Below the pieces are notes generated by a model that was not told the origin of the DNA, searched no databases, and was given only the letters and a program-made list of their open reading frames with translations. This document shows positions 34,063 to 45,389 of a stretch of DNA of 64,000 nt, piece after piece. Positions within the stretch are counted from its first letter, which is position 1, and each line of letters opens with the position of its first letter. This stretch comes from Neoarius graeffei (Eukaryota; Chordata; Actinopteri; Siluriformes; Ariidae), in the NCBI RefSeq assembly GCF_027579695.1, contig NC_083570.1:100700963-100764962 (forward strand), in the 5' to 3' direction. A program made the translations under genes and the position numbers.

Positions 34063-34660
34063 AATAGTAATGCTGACAGTGACATACTGTAAAGTGACCA
34101 CAATAATCACCAACACTGTTGATTTATTAATGAGGTGTCATGCCTGTGTTATTAACGACACACACAAATCAGGATTTCAGCCCTTTGTTTATTACAACAC
34201 ACAAAGACGTTTCATTTACAATCAATTTTCAAAAGATTTTTTTTTTAATCTGACAGACAAAAAAAAAAACTTATCCTGCAAGCAAATTGATTGTAAATCC
34301 ATAAATAATTAGAATACATTTCATATTACGCAGGACTGTAGAATGTGTTCTGACCTTTATCTGGTGTCTATCAGGAGTTCATATAGTACACAGTGTACAT
34401 ACAAATACTGTAAATAATGCATTTTGTCGATTGTATTATACTGTACAGTGTGTCAGTTCATTCCAATTTTAAGTAGGTCTTGGTCTCACTTGAGTTTTCC
34501 ATCCACCATCAGAAGAAAAGGTTCTGTACAGTATTTTTTGCTCCCTGAGGTACAAATAATGTAAATGTGACCTCAAGTGTTCTATAAAATAAGTTTTAAA
34601 GCTACACTCCATTTAATTTAATGGATGAACATGAGAGAGAGTCCATTTTTATAAATAATT
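34063..34660. other. No recognised feature
   Basis: AT-rich spacer; nothing recognised. Confidence 0.45.
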
Positions 34661-34762
34661 TACTGTACCAGTCAAAAGTTTGGGCACACCTTCGAATACA
34701 GTGGTTTCTTTATTTTTATTATATTAATTAAAAGTCACTTCATGTCTTAAAGTAATGAACAG

Positions 34763-35136
34763 TCTCATCTCATTATCCGTAGCCGCTTTATCCTGTTCTA
34801 TAGGGTCGCAGGCAAGCTGGAGCCTATCCCAGCTAACTACGGGCGAAAGGCGGGGTACACCCTGGACAAGTCGCCAGGTCATCACAGGGCTGACACATAG
34901 ACACAGACAACCATTCACACTCACATTCACACCTACGGTCAATTTAGAGTCACCAGTTAACCTAACCTGCATGTCTTTGGACTGTGGGGGAAACCGGAGC
35001 ACCCGGAGGAAACCCACGCGGACACGGGGAGAACATGCAAACTCCACACAGAAAGGCCCTCGCCGGCCACGGGGCTCGAACCCGGACCTTCTTGCTGTGA
35101 GGCGACAGTGCTAACCACTACACCACCATGCCGCCC
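34763..35136 (-). mobile_element. V-SINE, full length
   Basis: Flanked by the 11-bp repeat GTAATGAACAG (34752-34762 and 35137-35147). Close to consensus in head, core and tail. Confidence 0.95.
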
Positions 35137-35530
35137 GTAATGAACAGTTATTCCATAAAATTGAGTCATACATGAGTTGATAGCTGAGTTGGCTATAAGC
35201 CATGTACGACGAAATTGAGTGGAATAACTGTTTTATTCTATCCACATTGACTGGATTTTGAGAAACAGAGCATTTTTATTTATTTTATTTTCATTTTTTG
35301 CAAATTTGATAAATAAAAACTTTATACAAAACGTCCAACAAAATCATTTCCGCTTAGAATGTAAACCAACCGGTGAAATGACAGGAGCAATTTGTGAAAA
35401 ATGCAATAATAATAATAATTCTTGAAAAATAAAATAAAGATACGTTCTTACCATCAAATACGTTTATTCCATATTTTGTTGCTTTTTTTGTATTTTGGGG
35501 GGTTTTGTTTTCAAGTAGAGTTTTTATTTC

Positions 35531-35713
35531 GGGGGCGTCGTGGCTCAGGTGGTTAAGGCGCCATACCATGAATGCGGGCGACCCGGGTTCGATTCCGGCC
35601 CGAGGTCATTTCCCGATCCCTTCCCATCTCTCTCTCTCTCTCTCTCCCGCTCGTTTCCTGTCTCTACACTGTCCTATCCAATAAAGGTGCAAAAAAATAT
35701 CTTTAAAAAAAAA
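35531..35713 (+). mobile_element. tRNA-Leu-like SINE with perfect 14-bp TSD
   Basis: An A-box-like TGGCTCAGGTGGTTAAG and a B box GGTTCGATTCC (35586-35596) form a tRNA-like head. A CT-rich stretch and an A-rich tail follow. The flanking repeat AGAGTTTTTATTTC is perfect (35517-35530 and 35714-35727), so the insertion is fairly recent. Confidence 0.93.
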
Positions 35714-36306
35714 AGAGTTTTTATTTCATCCTTGGTTGGTTCAGCAACACGCTCCGCCATTTTGTTTTTCTCTACTCATGGTATATGAGCTGATAGCCTA
35801 GTAGTAACGATTACTCATATCCAGTGAATGTGGATAGAATAATGATGGATGTTTCTTTTTACTTAATTGAGCGGTTCTTGATATAATATGGATGACTACA
35901 GTTGTGGTGTTGAATTTATTGTATTTTTATAATTTACTATTTACGGTTTGATCTCAAACGCATTATGAAGGCAGAAAACTCGTCCACTAATTAACTTTTG
36001 ACAAGACACACTTGTTAATTGAAAAGCATTCCAAGTGACTAAATCATGAAGCTGGTTAAGATAATGCCAATAGTGTGCAAAGCATCATCAAGGTAAACAT
36101 GGCTACTTTGAAGAATCTAAAATCTGAAAGATTTTGTTTTTTAACACTTTTTTTCTTTACCACATAATTCCATATATGCTCCCTATGACATTTCATAGTT
36201 TTGATGTCATCAGTGTTGTTCTACAATGTCGAAAATACAAAATACGGAAATACAAACCTATGAACGAGTAGGTATCTCCAAACTTTTGACTGGTACTGTA
36301 TTTTAA

Positions 36307-36655
36307 AGGAGCAGTGTGTGATTTTAGAGCCCTCTTCTGCCTGTAATGTGAACATGATTTCAAATCAAAACAGAAGAAGTCTTTCTTCTTAACCCCAACC
36401 TACCTTACACGCTCATGAAACTACACCGACCTTATGAGTTACCTTTTAGGAAAACATACGCAGAGTTGAACTGGTCTGTTTAGGCTGGAGCTAATTTCAG
36501 GGCCAGAAAAAAATATAAAAAGATGTCTGAAATGAAGAGACAAGCTACCTGCATTGCATGTTGACATTCTGAATAATAGATTTTTTTATGATCTCCCGAA
36601 TGATTTGATTATTACAGGTCTAGAAGCACTTTTAAAAACTCAACCAACTGCACCT
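36307..36655. mobile_element. TTAA-flanked MITE
   Basis: Begins AGGAGCAGTGTG and ends in the inverse ACTGCACCT, between TTAA at 36303-36306 and 36656-36659. TTAA targets are used by piggyBac and Kolobok elements. The same family seems to occur at 44585-48901. Confidence 0.7.
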
Positions 36656-36659
36656 TTAA

Positions 36660-37576
36660 TAAATCCACAAGGATTCCACAAGAACATAAATGTCCATCCT
36701 CAAACCCAGAACCTTTAGTGCTACTTTAGTGAGAAACGTGTTGTGGAATTAGGACATGCGAGAATCACAATTCATTCTCTCGCTTGTTCTCTTTCTTTCT
36801 TTGTCGGTCTTTGCGATTTTGGTTTTTCTGTACAGGACAGAGAAACCTTTGAAGCTTCTGAAGAATATGAACCCCTGTCGTTTTTCTTTATCCAGTGCTC
36901 TGAGGTCTGGCTCTCTAGAGAGGGATCTGAAAGCACTGGTTCATTGTTGCATCACCAATTAGGGCTGAGGATTAGATCGTCAATGTTCTTCTTATTCACT
37001 CAGCTACAGAAGCAGGGCACATTTTTTTCATGCACAGGGTTAAAGTAGAGCAGAGATGAGCATGGGGCATAGGTGTGATCACAGACCCATATGGGTGACA
37101 GAATACACGCGCTTGTCAAGCTGTCACACGGGCCTGTGCTCCATCAGACCTCATCAGACCTCAGGAATCACAGACGGGAGAGGAGAGTGGAAAAGAGAGA
37201 CAGAAACAGTCCAAGAACAAAGGGAGAGCGAGGGAAAGGAGAACATCAGATATTCTTTCTTTTGCACACTGGAGAAACTCAGTCCATCTCCCTGTAGAGA
37301 TAAAACACACAAAGACACAAACACGAGATGAGCAAAGATTACGTCTCGCAGAGTGAGCGCGGCTCATCGCCTGCACCATGACGTCAGTAATTAATGTTTG
37401 ATGTAAATCATTTGTTCTCAGTGTGAAATCATGCCCGAAGGTGTACTGGGAGAGAGAAAAGGGTTGTGCAGTGCCTATCAGAATAATGGCAGTAATTTTA
37501 TCGAAGCTGCAACAAACCTGAAACCAAACTGCATACAAGGATATTGATTAAAAACACAAGTCTTTAATAAGCGATT
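36660..37576. other. No recognised gene or repeat
   Basis: Unique-looking sequence with an AG-rich stretch near 37180-37240. Open frames here lack domain support. Confidence 0.4.
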
Positions 37577-37700
37577 CACACTCTCAGAAAATAAAGAGTA
37601 TTAAATAGTGCATTTGTCACTCAGGTAGTATTCTCAAGCATACATCTTTACCTGTAGAAACTTTTAACGAGAAAAGTGTATATCGTACACATTTAAAGTA
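37577..37700. mobile_element. Fragment of the TCTCAGAAAATA MITE
   Basis: Starts ACACTCTCAGAAAATAAAG like the copies at 17178 and 55065, then diverges. It is cut by the Tc1 inserted at 37701. Confidence 0.4.
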
Positions 37701-39290
37701 CAACCCCGATTCCAAAAAAGTTGGGACAAAGTACAAATTGTAAATAAAAACGGAATGCAATGATGTGGAAGTTTCAAAATTCCATATTTTATTCAGAATA
37801 GAACATAGATGACATATTAAATGTTTAAACTGAGAAAATGTATCATTTAAAGAGAAAAATTAGGTGATTTTAAATTTCATGACAACAACACATCTCAAAA
37901 AAGTTGGGACAAGGTCATGTTTACCACTGTGAGACATCCCCTTTTCTCTTTACAACAGTCTGTAAACGCCTGGGGACTGAGGAGACAAGTTGCTCAAGTT
38001 TAGGGATAGGAACGTTAACCCATTTTGTCTAATGTAGGATTCTAGTTGCTCAACTGTCTTAGGTCTTTTTTGTCGTATCTTCCGTTTTATGATGCGCCAA
38101 ATGTTTTCTATGGGTGAAAGATCTGGACTGCAGGCTGGCCAGTTCAGTACCCGGACCCTTCTTCTACGCAGCCATGATGCTGTAATTGATGCAGTATGTG
38201 GTTTGGCATTGTCATGTTGGAAAATGCAAGGTCTTCCCTGAAAGAGACGTCGTCTGGATGGGAGCATATGTTGCTCTAGAACCTGGATATACCTTTCAGC
38301 ATTGATGGTGTCTTTCCAGATGTGTAAGCTGCCCATGCCACACACACTAATGCAACCCCATACCATCAGAGATGCAGGCTTCTGAACTGAGCGCTGATAA
38401 CAACTTGGGTCGTCCTTATCCTCTTTAGTTCGAATGACACGGCGTCCCTGATTTCCATAAAGAACTTCAAATTTTGATTCGTCTGACCACAGAACAGTTT
38501 TCCACTTTGCCACAGTCCATTTGAAATGAGCCCAGAGAAAACGTCTGCGCTTCTGGATCGTGTTTAGATACGGCTTCTTCTTTGAACTATAGAGTTTTAG
38601 CTGGCAACGGTGGATGGCACGGTGAATTGTGTTCACAGATAATGTTCTCTGGAAATATTCCTGAGCCCATTTTGTGATTTCCAATACAGAAGCATGCCTG
38701 TATGTGATGCAGTGCCGTCTAAGGGCCCGAAGATCACGGGCACCCAGTATGGTTTTCCGGCCTTGACCCTTACGCACAGAGATTCTTCCAGATTCTCCGA
38801 ATCTTTTGATGATATTATGCACTGTAGATGATGATATGTTCAAACTCTTTGCAATTTTACACTGTTGAACTCCTTTCTGATATTGCTCCACTATTTGTCG
38901 GCGCAGAATTAGGGGGATTGGTGATCCTCTTCCCATCTTTACTTCTGAGAACCGCTGCCACTCCAAGATGCTCTTTTTATACCCAGTCATGTTAATGACC
39001 TATTGACCTTATGAGTTGCAATTTGGTCCTCCAGCTGTTCCTTTTTTGTACCTTTAACTTTTCCAGCCTCTTATTGCCCCTGTCCCAACTTTTTAGAGAT
39101 GTGTTGCTGTCATGAAATTTCAAATGAGCCAATATTTGGCATGAAATTTCAAAATGTCTCACTTTTGACATTTGATATGTTGCCTATGTTCTATTGTGAA
39201 TACAATATCAGTTTTTGAGATTTGTAAATTATTGCATTCCGTTTTTATTTACAATTTGTACTTTGTCCCAACTTTTTTGGAATCGGGTTG
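37701..39290 (-). mobile_element. Tc1 element (family 2), nearly intact, IR/DR ends
   Basis: Ends CAACCCCGATTCCAAAAAAG and its inverse lie between TA dinucleotides. Inverted repeats are about 210 bp. The motif AAAAGTTGGGACA occurs at the outer end (37716) and again at the inner end (37897) of each repeat, the IR/DR layout of transposase-binding sites. One long minus-strand transposase frame lies inside. Confidence 0.95.
37950..38990 (-). CDS. Tc1-family transposase, frameshifted C-terminus
   Basis: A cut-and-paste transposase of 346 codons. Residues 20-130 form the paired-like double HTH ([26 protein letters not shown] linker). The DD34E catalytic core is complete: D170 in [10 protein letters not shown]260 in [10 protein letters not shown] and E295 in SPDLSPIEN, with exactly 34 residues between the last two. 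After residue 322 (SYIRQ) a 1-bp deletion replaces the normal last ~35 residues with an unrelated tail. The usual C-terminal pattern continues in the next frame. The start could be M1 or M19 (MGRGSPI). The lesion is probably inactivating but recent. Confidence 0.9.
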   Translation of the reverse strand: MTGYKKSILEWQRFSEVKMGRGSPIPLILRRQIVEQYQKGVQQCKIAKSLNISSSTVHNIIKRFGESGRISVRKGQGRKTILGARDLRALRRHCITYRHASVLEITKWAQEYFQRTLSVNTIHRAIHRCQLKLYSSKKKPYLNTIQKRRRFLWAHFKWTVAKWKTVLWSDESKFEVLYGNQGRRVIRTKEDKDDPSCYQRSVQKPASLMVWGCISVCGMGSLHIWKDTINAERYIQVLEQHMLPSRRRLFQGRPCIFQHDNAKPHTASITASWLRRRRVRVLNWPACSPDLSPIENIWRIIKRKIRQKRPKTVEQLESYIRQNGLTFLSLNLSNLSPQSPGVYRLL

Positions 39291-39851
39291 TATACTCTAT
39301 ATGCGAATTAGCTCATCTGTCCATGACGCCGATGAGCTGTTGCCATGGCATAGCGTCCGTCGTCCACAACTCAGTTAAATTGTATCTCCTCCATCAGTTC
39401 TTCACAGATTTCCGTTCCAAATGTTTTGGTTGAAAGTACTCATCACTCCTCACAAAACGTGGTCATTGTTTTGTCAATTATTATTATTTTTTTTTTGCTA
39501 ACGACTTAGCCAAATTAACAAATTTTCCAGGCCTCTCACTAGAATTTTATCTCCTGTCTGATTTCTTGCCTGATTTCAGTTCTGATCGATGTTTTGGGTA
39601 GATCTTCTCTTGAGGAACAAAACTTAGTCATTTGTTGGTTGATTTTCCTTTGTATATTTTCAGTTAAATTGTTTCTCCTCCCTCTATTCTCAGTGGATTT
39701 TAGTTCTGATTGTTTCGTTTGAAAGAACTAGACCTTCTACACAACGCTTGGTCACTGTATTGCTGGTTTTCACGTGACGTCACATCTGCTTCATTAGTCA
39801 TTCAAAACTTTAGCTGGTGCTCTACCAAAGCTCAGTTGACAAAGCGTTTGT

Positions 39852-40085
39852 ATGGAGAAGATGCATTGCTCGCATGAAAAATGCATTGTTTTAGGTTGTT
39901 TGAATCGATCAAACCATGAAACTGATAAAATTTTCTTCAGGGTTCCCCGTGAACTAATAAAAAAGGGTGAACGAACACAGGACAAACAAAAAGACGTGGA
40001 GAAAGGTGGCTTTTGAACCTCTGACTGAAATCGAAGGGAGCCGAGTCGAAGCATGCTCGAGTTTGCAGTGATCACTTGGTGAAAG
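39852..40085 (+). pseudogene. THAP exon remnant, copy 2
   Basis: Reads MEKMHCSHEKCIVLGC, then LNRSNHETDKIFFRVP. After frameshifts, KTWRKVAF and RVCSDHLVKG are followed by a GTTTGT donor. The Cys pair, FFRVP and VCSDH match THAP. It is diverged from copy 1, so two different lineages are present. Confidence 0.65.
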
Positions 40086-40672
40086 GTTTGTATTTCCCTC
40101 TCAGCTCTGTCCTTAGTGTTTTCCAAGTACTTTTCTTGCTATGTGTCATTACTTTACGGTACTTTTTTTTTTTTAGTCACGAAGTGCTAAAGTCCCCAGC
40201 TGTTTCTTTGTTTACTCCTCACAAAGTCCATATGCATGAAGGTCGTGACAAAATTCTTCCCCAGCCGTACAGTTACAATGCGCCGTGATCACTTCTCCGT
40301 CTTGTTTAACTAAGATCCAGGTCTTTAAAGGGGTTTCTGATTATCTTTGTGAATGATTTAGCTGAGAGATAAGAGCCAACACAAGTGAAAATCAAGCCAA
40401 CTGTTGTTTGTTTACACTTCAACTTGTAGCGCTTTGTTGTAAAGATGTGAACGAAAAGCTTAAAAAACATAGTTACACGGGCAAAAACAATACAGGATTC
40501 ATTCAGCAGCGACTTGATAGCGAGGTCCTTTACCCAGCCACATACAAAAAAAGTTGTAAGCCTCCATACTCTTCCACGCTTTCATCTGTTTTGCGGTGTA
40601 GAAGGACGTCTGCAACACCAGATAGTTCGAGATGTCGGGGAACTCGACTGAAGGGTAGTTTTCGAGATCGTA

Positions 40673-42299
40673 CAGTGCTCAGCGTAAATGAGTACACCCC
40701 CTTTGAAAAGTAACATTTTAAACAATATCCCAATGAACACAAACAATTTCCAAAATGTTGACAAGACAAAGTTTAATATAACATCTGTTTAACTTATAAC
40801 GTGAAAGTAAGGTTAATAATATAACTTAGATTACACATTTTTTTCAGTTTTACTCAAATTAGGGTGGTGCAAAAATGAGTACACCCCACAACAAAAACTA
40901 CTACATCTCGTACTTTGTATGGCCTCCATGATTTTTAATGACGGCACCAAGTCTTCTAGGCATGGAATGAACAAGTTGGCGACATTTTGCAACATCAATC
41001 TTTTTCCATTCTTCAACAATGACCTCTTTTAGTGACTGGATGCTGGATGGAGAGTGATGCTCAACTTGTCTCTTCAGAATTCCCCATAGGTGTTCGATTG
41101 GGTCCAGATCAGGAGACATACTTGGCCACTGAATCACTTTCACCCTGTTCTTCTTCAGAAATCCAACAGTGGCCTTAGATGTGTGTTTAGTCATGTTGGA
41201 AAAGTGCACGACGACCAAGGGCACAGAGTGATGATAGCATCTTCTCTTTCAGTATAGAGCAATACGTCTGTGAATTCATGATGCCATCAATGAAATGCAG
41301 CTCCCCGACACCAGCAGCACTCATGCAGCCCCACATAAGGACACCGCCACCACCATGTTTCACTGTAGGCACCATGCATTTTTCTTTGTATTCCTCACCT
41401 TTGTGACGCCATACAGTTTTGAAGCCATCAGTTCCAAAAACATTTATCTTGGTCTCATCACTCCAGAGTATAGAGTCCCAGTAGTCTTCATCTTTGTCAG
41501 CATGGGCCCTGGCAAACTCTAGGTGGGCTTTTTTGTGCCTGGGCTTTAGGAGAGGCTTCTTTCGTGGACGGCATCCATGCATGCCATTCCTCTGCAGTGT
41601 ACATCGTATTGTGTCACGGGAAATAGTCACCCCAGTTTGGCTTTCTACTTCTTTAGATGACTGCAGTGAACTTGCATGCCGATTTTCTTCAACCCTTCTC
41701 ATCAGAAGACGCTCCTGTCAAGGTGTTAACTTCCATGGACGACCTGGACGTCTCTGTGAGCTGGTTGCAGTTCCAGCTTTCTTAAATTTTTGTACCACTT
41801 TTGCTACAGTATTCTGACTGATAAGTAAAGCTTTGCTGATCTTCTTGTAGCCTTCACCTTTGTGGTGTAAAGAAATTATTTTCTTTGGGGAATTCTGAAG
41901 AGACAAGTTGAGCATCACTCTCCATCCAGCATCCGGTCACTAAAAGAGGTCATTGTTGAAGAACGGAAAAAGACTGATGTTGCAAAATGTCGCCAACTTG
42001 TTCATTCCATGCCTAGAAGACTTGGTGCTGTCATTAAAAATCATGGAGGCCATACAAAGTACGAGATGTAGTAGTTTTTGTTGTGGGGTGTACTCATTTT
42101 TGCACCACCCTAATTTGAGTAAAACTGAAAAAAATGTGTAATCTAAGTTATATTATTAACCTTACTTTCACGTTATAAGTTAAACAGATGTTATATTAAA
42201 CTTTGTCTTGTCAACATTTTGGAAATTGTTTGTGTTCATTGGGATATTGTTTAAAATGTTACTTTTCAAAGGGGGTGTACTCATTTACGCTGAGCACTG
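40673..42299 (-). mobile_element. Tc1 element (family 3), rearranged
   Basis: Ends CAGTGCTCAGCGTAAATGAG and its inverse are flanked by TA. The right end is not the original one: from 41887 on it is an inverted copy of the left end, including transposase C-terminal sequence. The N-terminal coding end has been lost. Confidence 0.85.
40901..41918 (-). pseudogene. Tc1 transposase (family 3), broken
   Basis: Minus-strand pieces: [19 protein letters not shown] (HTH; 41918-41718) ends in an in-frame TGA. The same frame resumes with RDTIRCTLQRNGMHG and SILWSDETKINVFG (first catalytic Asp), ending LFQHD (second Asp) at 41187. After a frameshift, SPDLDPIEHLW carries the Glu (41224-40901). The residues before SPKKII derive from the inverted arm, not from the original N-terminus. 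Confidence 0.85.
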
Positions 42300-42626
42300 T
42301 ACGATCTCGAAAACTACCCTTCAGTCGAGTTCCCTGACATCTCGAACTATCTGGTGTTGCAGACGTCCTTCTACACCGCAAAACAGATGAAAGTGTGGAA
42401 GAGTATGGAGGCTTACAACTTTTTTTGTATGTGGCTGGGTAAAGGACCTCGCTATCAAGTCGCTGCTGAATGAATCCTGTATTGTTTTTGCCCGTGTAAC
42501 TATGTTTTTTAAGCTTTTCGTTCACATCTTTACAACAAAGCGCTACAAGTTGAAGTGTAAACAAACAACAGTTGGCTTGATTTTCACTTGTGTTGGCTCT
42601 TATCTCTCAGCTAAATCATTCACAAA

Positions 42627-42822
42627 TCATGGAGGCCATACAAAGTACGAAATGTAGTAGTTTTTGTTGTGGGTTGTACTCATTTTTGCACCACCCTCAT
42701 TTGAGTAAAACTGGAAAATTGTGTAATCTAAGTTATATTAGAAGAAGAAACCTTTATTCGTCACATGCACACTTCAAGCACACTGAAATTCATCCTCTGC
42801 ATTGAACCCATCTGAAGCAGTG

Positions 42823-42890
<68 letters not shown>

Positions 42891-43254
42891 GCAGTGGGCA
42901 GCCACACCAGAGCACCCGGGGAGCAGTTAGGGGTCAGGTACCTTGCTCAAGGGCACCTCAGTCCAAGGCCACCCCACGTCAACCTAACTGCATGTCTTTG
43001 GATTGTGGGGGAAACCGGAGCACCTGGAGGAAACCCACGCAGACACGGGGAGAACATGCAAACTCCACACAGAAAGGCCCTCGCCGGCCACTGGGTTCAA
43101 ACCTGGAACCTTCTTGCTGTGAGGCAACCGTGCCACCCTATCAACCTTATTTTTACATTATAAGTTAAATAGATGTTATATTGTTTGTGTTCATTGAGTA
43201 ATTGTTGAAAATGTTACTTTTCAAAGGGGGTGTACTCATTTACGCTGAGCACTG
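42627..43254 (-). mobile_element. Extra Tc1 (family 3) terminal fragment, split by a SINE
   Basis: 42627-42740 and 43138-43254 repeat the transposase end and terminal repeat already present in both arms of the inverted repeat, in the same orientation as the right arm. It ends GAGCACTG before TA. It is more diverged than the two arms are from each other, so it is an older or separate copy. Confidence 0.75.
42741..43137 (-). mobile_element. V-SINE variant with (AC)n
   Basis: The right half is the standard minus-strand V-SINE head and core. The left half is a different tail (CCCATCTGAAGCAGTGAAC, an (AC)n tract at 42826-42888, GGGGAGCAGTTAGGGGTC). The same tail occurs at 57915-58137. Confidence 0.8.
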
Positions 43255-43259
43255 TATGA

Positions 43260-43334
43260 CAAATCCTTCTTTCCCAGACTGTAGGGGTCGATTCCATTGC
43301 ACATAGCAATCTTCTGAATATCTAAAGCCAGCAG
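43260..43334 (-). pseudogene. IDPY-motif remnant, copy 2
   Basis: The minus strand reads LALDIQKIAMCNGIDPYSL and then GKKDLSY. It aligns with LALIGGIDPYEVDKD of the 31534-31719 frame. Only this short stretch survives. Confidence 0.5.
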
Positions 43335-44045
43335 TGGCTTCTAGATTACGAGCGTACAGTACTCTCATAAGTTATCACTAGTTGTTTGCACAATGGCCGC
43401 CATTTAGAGCACCAGCTATTTCACTTCTGGTAAAACCACTAAGAAAAATTACGTGACTGAAACCCAGCAATTGTCAAATTTCTGCTAACGAGCTGCTAAT
43501 TAGGTCAACTTAACAAATTTTCAGACTTTTTACTAGAATTGTATTTCCTCTCGCAGTTCTCACCCGATTTCAGTTCTGATCGATGTTTTGGGTAGAGCTT
43601 CTTGAGGAACAAAACCTGGTCATTTGTTTGTGGATTTTCTTGTTGTAAACAATTTGTTTACAGCTTTGTTTATTTTCAGTTAAATCGTGTCTCCTCCCTC
43701 CCTCAGTTCTCAATAGATTTCAGTTCCGATTGTTTTATTTGAAAGAACTAGTCCTTCTGTACAAAACTTGGTCGTTGTATTGTCAATTTTTTTTTGCTAA
43801 CAACTGAGTAATTAGGTCAACTTAACAAATTTTCTTCTGACTAGAATTGTATCTCCTCTCGCATTTATCATGCGAATTCAGTGCTGATCGATGTTTTGGG
43901 TCGATCTTCCCTTGGGGAAGAAAATGTAGTCCTTTGTTGATTTTCCTGTTGTAAACAATTTGTTGTGGAGGTTGGTCCTCTCTCACATTGTCACATTTCA
44001 GTTCTGTTTGATGTTTTGGTTGTCATGGTGGTTTTGATGGCCAGC

Positions 44046-44580
44046 CAGATGAGCCACTACATCCTTGATGTTCTGGTTCTAGGTACAGTGGTGGACCTTG
44101 AGGTCCAATTATTTACCTTAAATTATTTGAAATATACTCCCATGCAAAAGGTACACACTAGGGATACAAAAGCTCTGTCTGCTTCACAACCCTGTGGAAC
44201 CCTGAAGAAAGGTGCTCTGAGAACGTACCTCATATTCTCATAAAGAAAGGTACTCTATATGGTTGTTCTTGAAGGTTACACCATACAATCCATATGTTCA
44301 ACACACAATAATCTCTACTGTACAATAGTATTTTGATGAAAAACCCTGCTAATAGTCCTCAGTAGCAATATAGGCATGTAGAGTTTGGGTTTACTGGAGT
44401 GGTTTATCATCTTTTTTTTTTTTTTTTTACTATTTTCTCACAAAAATGGTGAAAACATGTTAGGATTTGTGGTGTGTTGCCAATGATCCTGGCAGAGGAA
44501 CAGCTTTGTGTTGCTGCCTCACCAAGAAAGAGAACATCCAGTTTGCCATCTTTTGTTTACCGCAATAATGTAATCCAGAA
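44046..44580. other. No recognised feature
   Basis: AT-rich with a T homopolymer at 44412-44429. Nothing recognised. Confidence 0.4.
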
Positions 44581-45389
44581 TTAAAGGTACACACAGCAAT
44601 TTTGGTAAAGGTGGTTAGAAGCAAACCATCTTGAAATTCAGACTTTAAATAAGCCACCTAGACAAAAAATACGTAAATATTAGAGTAAGAGGCGGAGCTT
44701 GCTGAATTGACAGGGAATATAATTGGTAGGGGTGTGCGATATTATCAATATATCCATATATCACAATACGTTAATAGTGTTGGATATCATATTGCATGAA
44801 GAACTAGTATCGATACATCAAACATTTTATATGTCAGCTTTATATTCGCATAAAAAAGGTTTAAAATGTATTGTTTCCATGCGCGGGTCCTGAGAAAAAT
44901 ATATATATCTAACTTGATACAAGTTTGACCCAATAATCTTAATATAGAACTATGTTTAACTGACTGAACTAAACAAAAACAACTGCCATAGTGAAAATGG
45001 CTGTATAGCCGATGATGCTTCTTCTTCTTCTTCTTCTTCTTCTTCAGTTTTTTTGGCGATTGGCAAACAGCAAATTGGTGCATTACCACCACCAACTGGT
45101 AGGGAGTGTGGATCAACTCAGTTGAAACTCTATTTTAAGAACTAAAGTCGCGATTATTTTTACGACTGTTACCATTTACACTTTATGGCTTGCCACAAAA
45201 CATTATCCAAAACGGTATGTTTACATGTGTAATCAAAAGATACAGAAAATGGGATTTTAAGAAAATCTGTATCAAAAGATACAGCAACATGTTTAAAATA
45301 TTAAAATATATTACTTTCTTAACCTAATGGTGTGCGCCTACTAAATCTAAAGGCGGGAGCTACAACACAATATAAAAGATTATGAAGAT

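Larger units (their letters stand above)
34663..36298. mobile_element. Tc1-like element (DTSsa-type ends), internally deleted
   Basis: Ends are CTGTACCAGTCAAAAGTTTG and, inverted, CAGTACCAGTCAAAAGTTTG, with TA on both sides. The block 36000-36110 (CATGAAGCTGGTTAAGATAA and flanks) matches the transposase C-terminal region of this family, but most coding sequence is gone. A V-SINE, a tRNA-Leu-like SINE and an older inverted-repeat segment (about 35148-35850) are nested inside. Confidence 0.75.
40346..42626. repeat. Giant inverted repeat, 740-bp arms, 801-bp spacer
   Basis: Arms 40346-41085 and 41887-42626 are equal in length (740 bp) and nearly identical in inverted orientation. Each arm includes about 327 bp of transposon flank plus the end and C-terminal coding part of a Tc1. 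The spacer holds the rest of the Tc1 transposase. The repeat therefore crosses the Tc1/flank boundary and cannot be the transposon's own terminal repeat. Confidence 0.92.
39761..43469. mobile_element. THAP/IDPY two-gene transposon derivative (ISL2EU-like), copy 2
   Basis: Ends are TGCTGGTTTTCACGTGACG and, inverted, TGCTGGGTTTCAGTCACG. The neighbouring satellite copies show the uninterrupted target, which proves a 2-bp AT duplication (39759-39760 and 43470-43471). A broken THAP exon points inward from the left and an IDPY-motif remnant from the right, as in copy 1. The middle contains a large inverted repeat with Tc1 sequence and a SINE. Confidence 0.7.
39350..44045. repeat. ~305-bp satellite array, split by a transposon
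   Basis: Blocks 39350-39760 and 43470-44045 share tandem units with GATCGATGTTTTGGGT, GAACAAAACTTGGTCATT, TTAGGTCAACTTAACAAATTT and GAATTGTATCTCCTC. Equivalent points repeat about every 303-311 bp (for example 39404/39707 and 43582/43893). The element at 39761-43469 interrupts one unit with a 2-bp AT duplication. Confidence 0.8.

Noticed and set aside
33655-34116. 153-codon frame across a V-SINE
   Set aside because: Encoded by SINE sequence; the same MSLDCGGNRSTRRKPT string recurs in every minus- or plus-strand SINE copy.
34755-35114. 119-codon frame
   Set aside because: Lies wholly inside a V-SINE with a clear target duplication; not a gene.
35531-35605. tRNA-Leu gene
   Set aside because: It is the head of a SINE with poly(A) tail and 14-bp target duplication.
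40673-42299. Simple full-length Tc1 insertion into a pre-existing palindrome
   Set aside because: The inverted similarity continues past the transposon ends into its coding sequence, so the duplication happened after insertion and includes the element.
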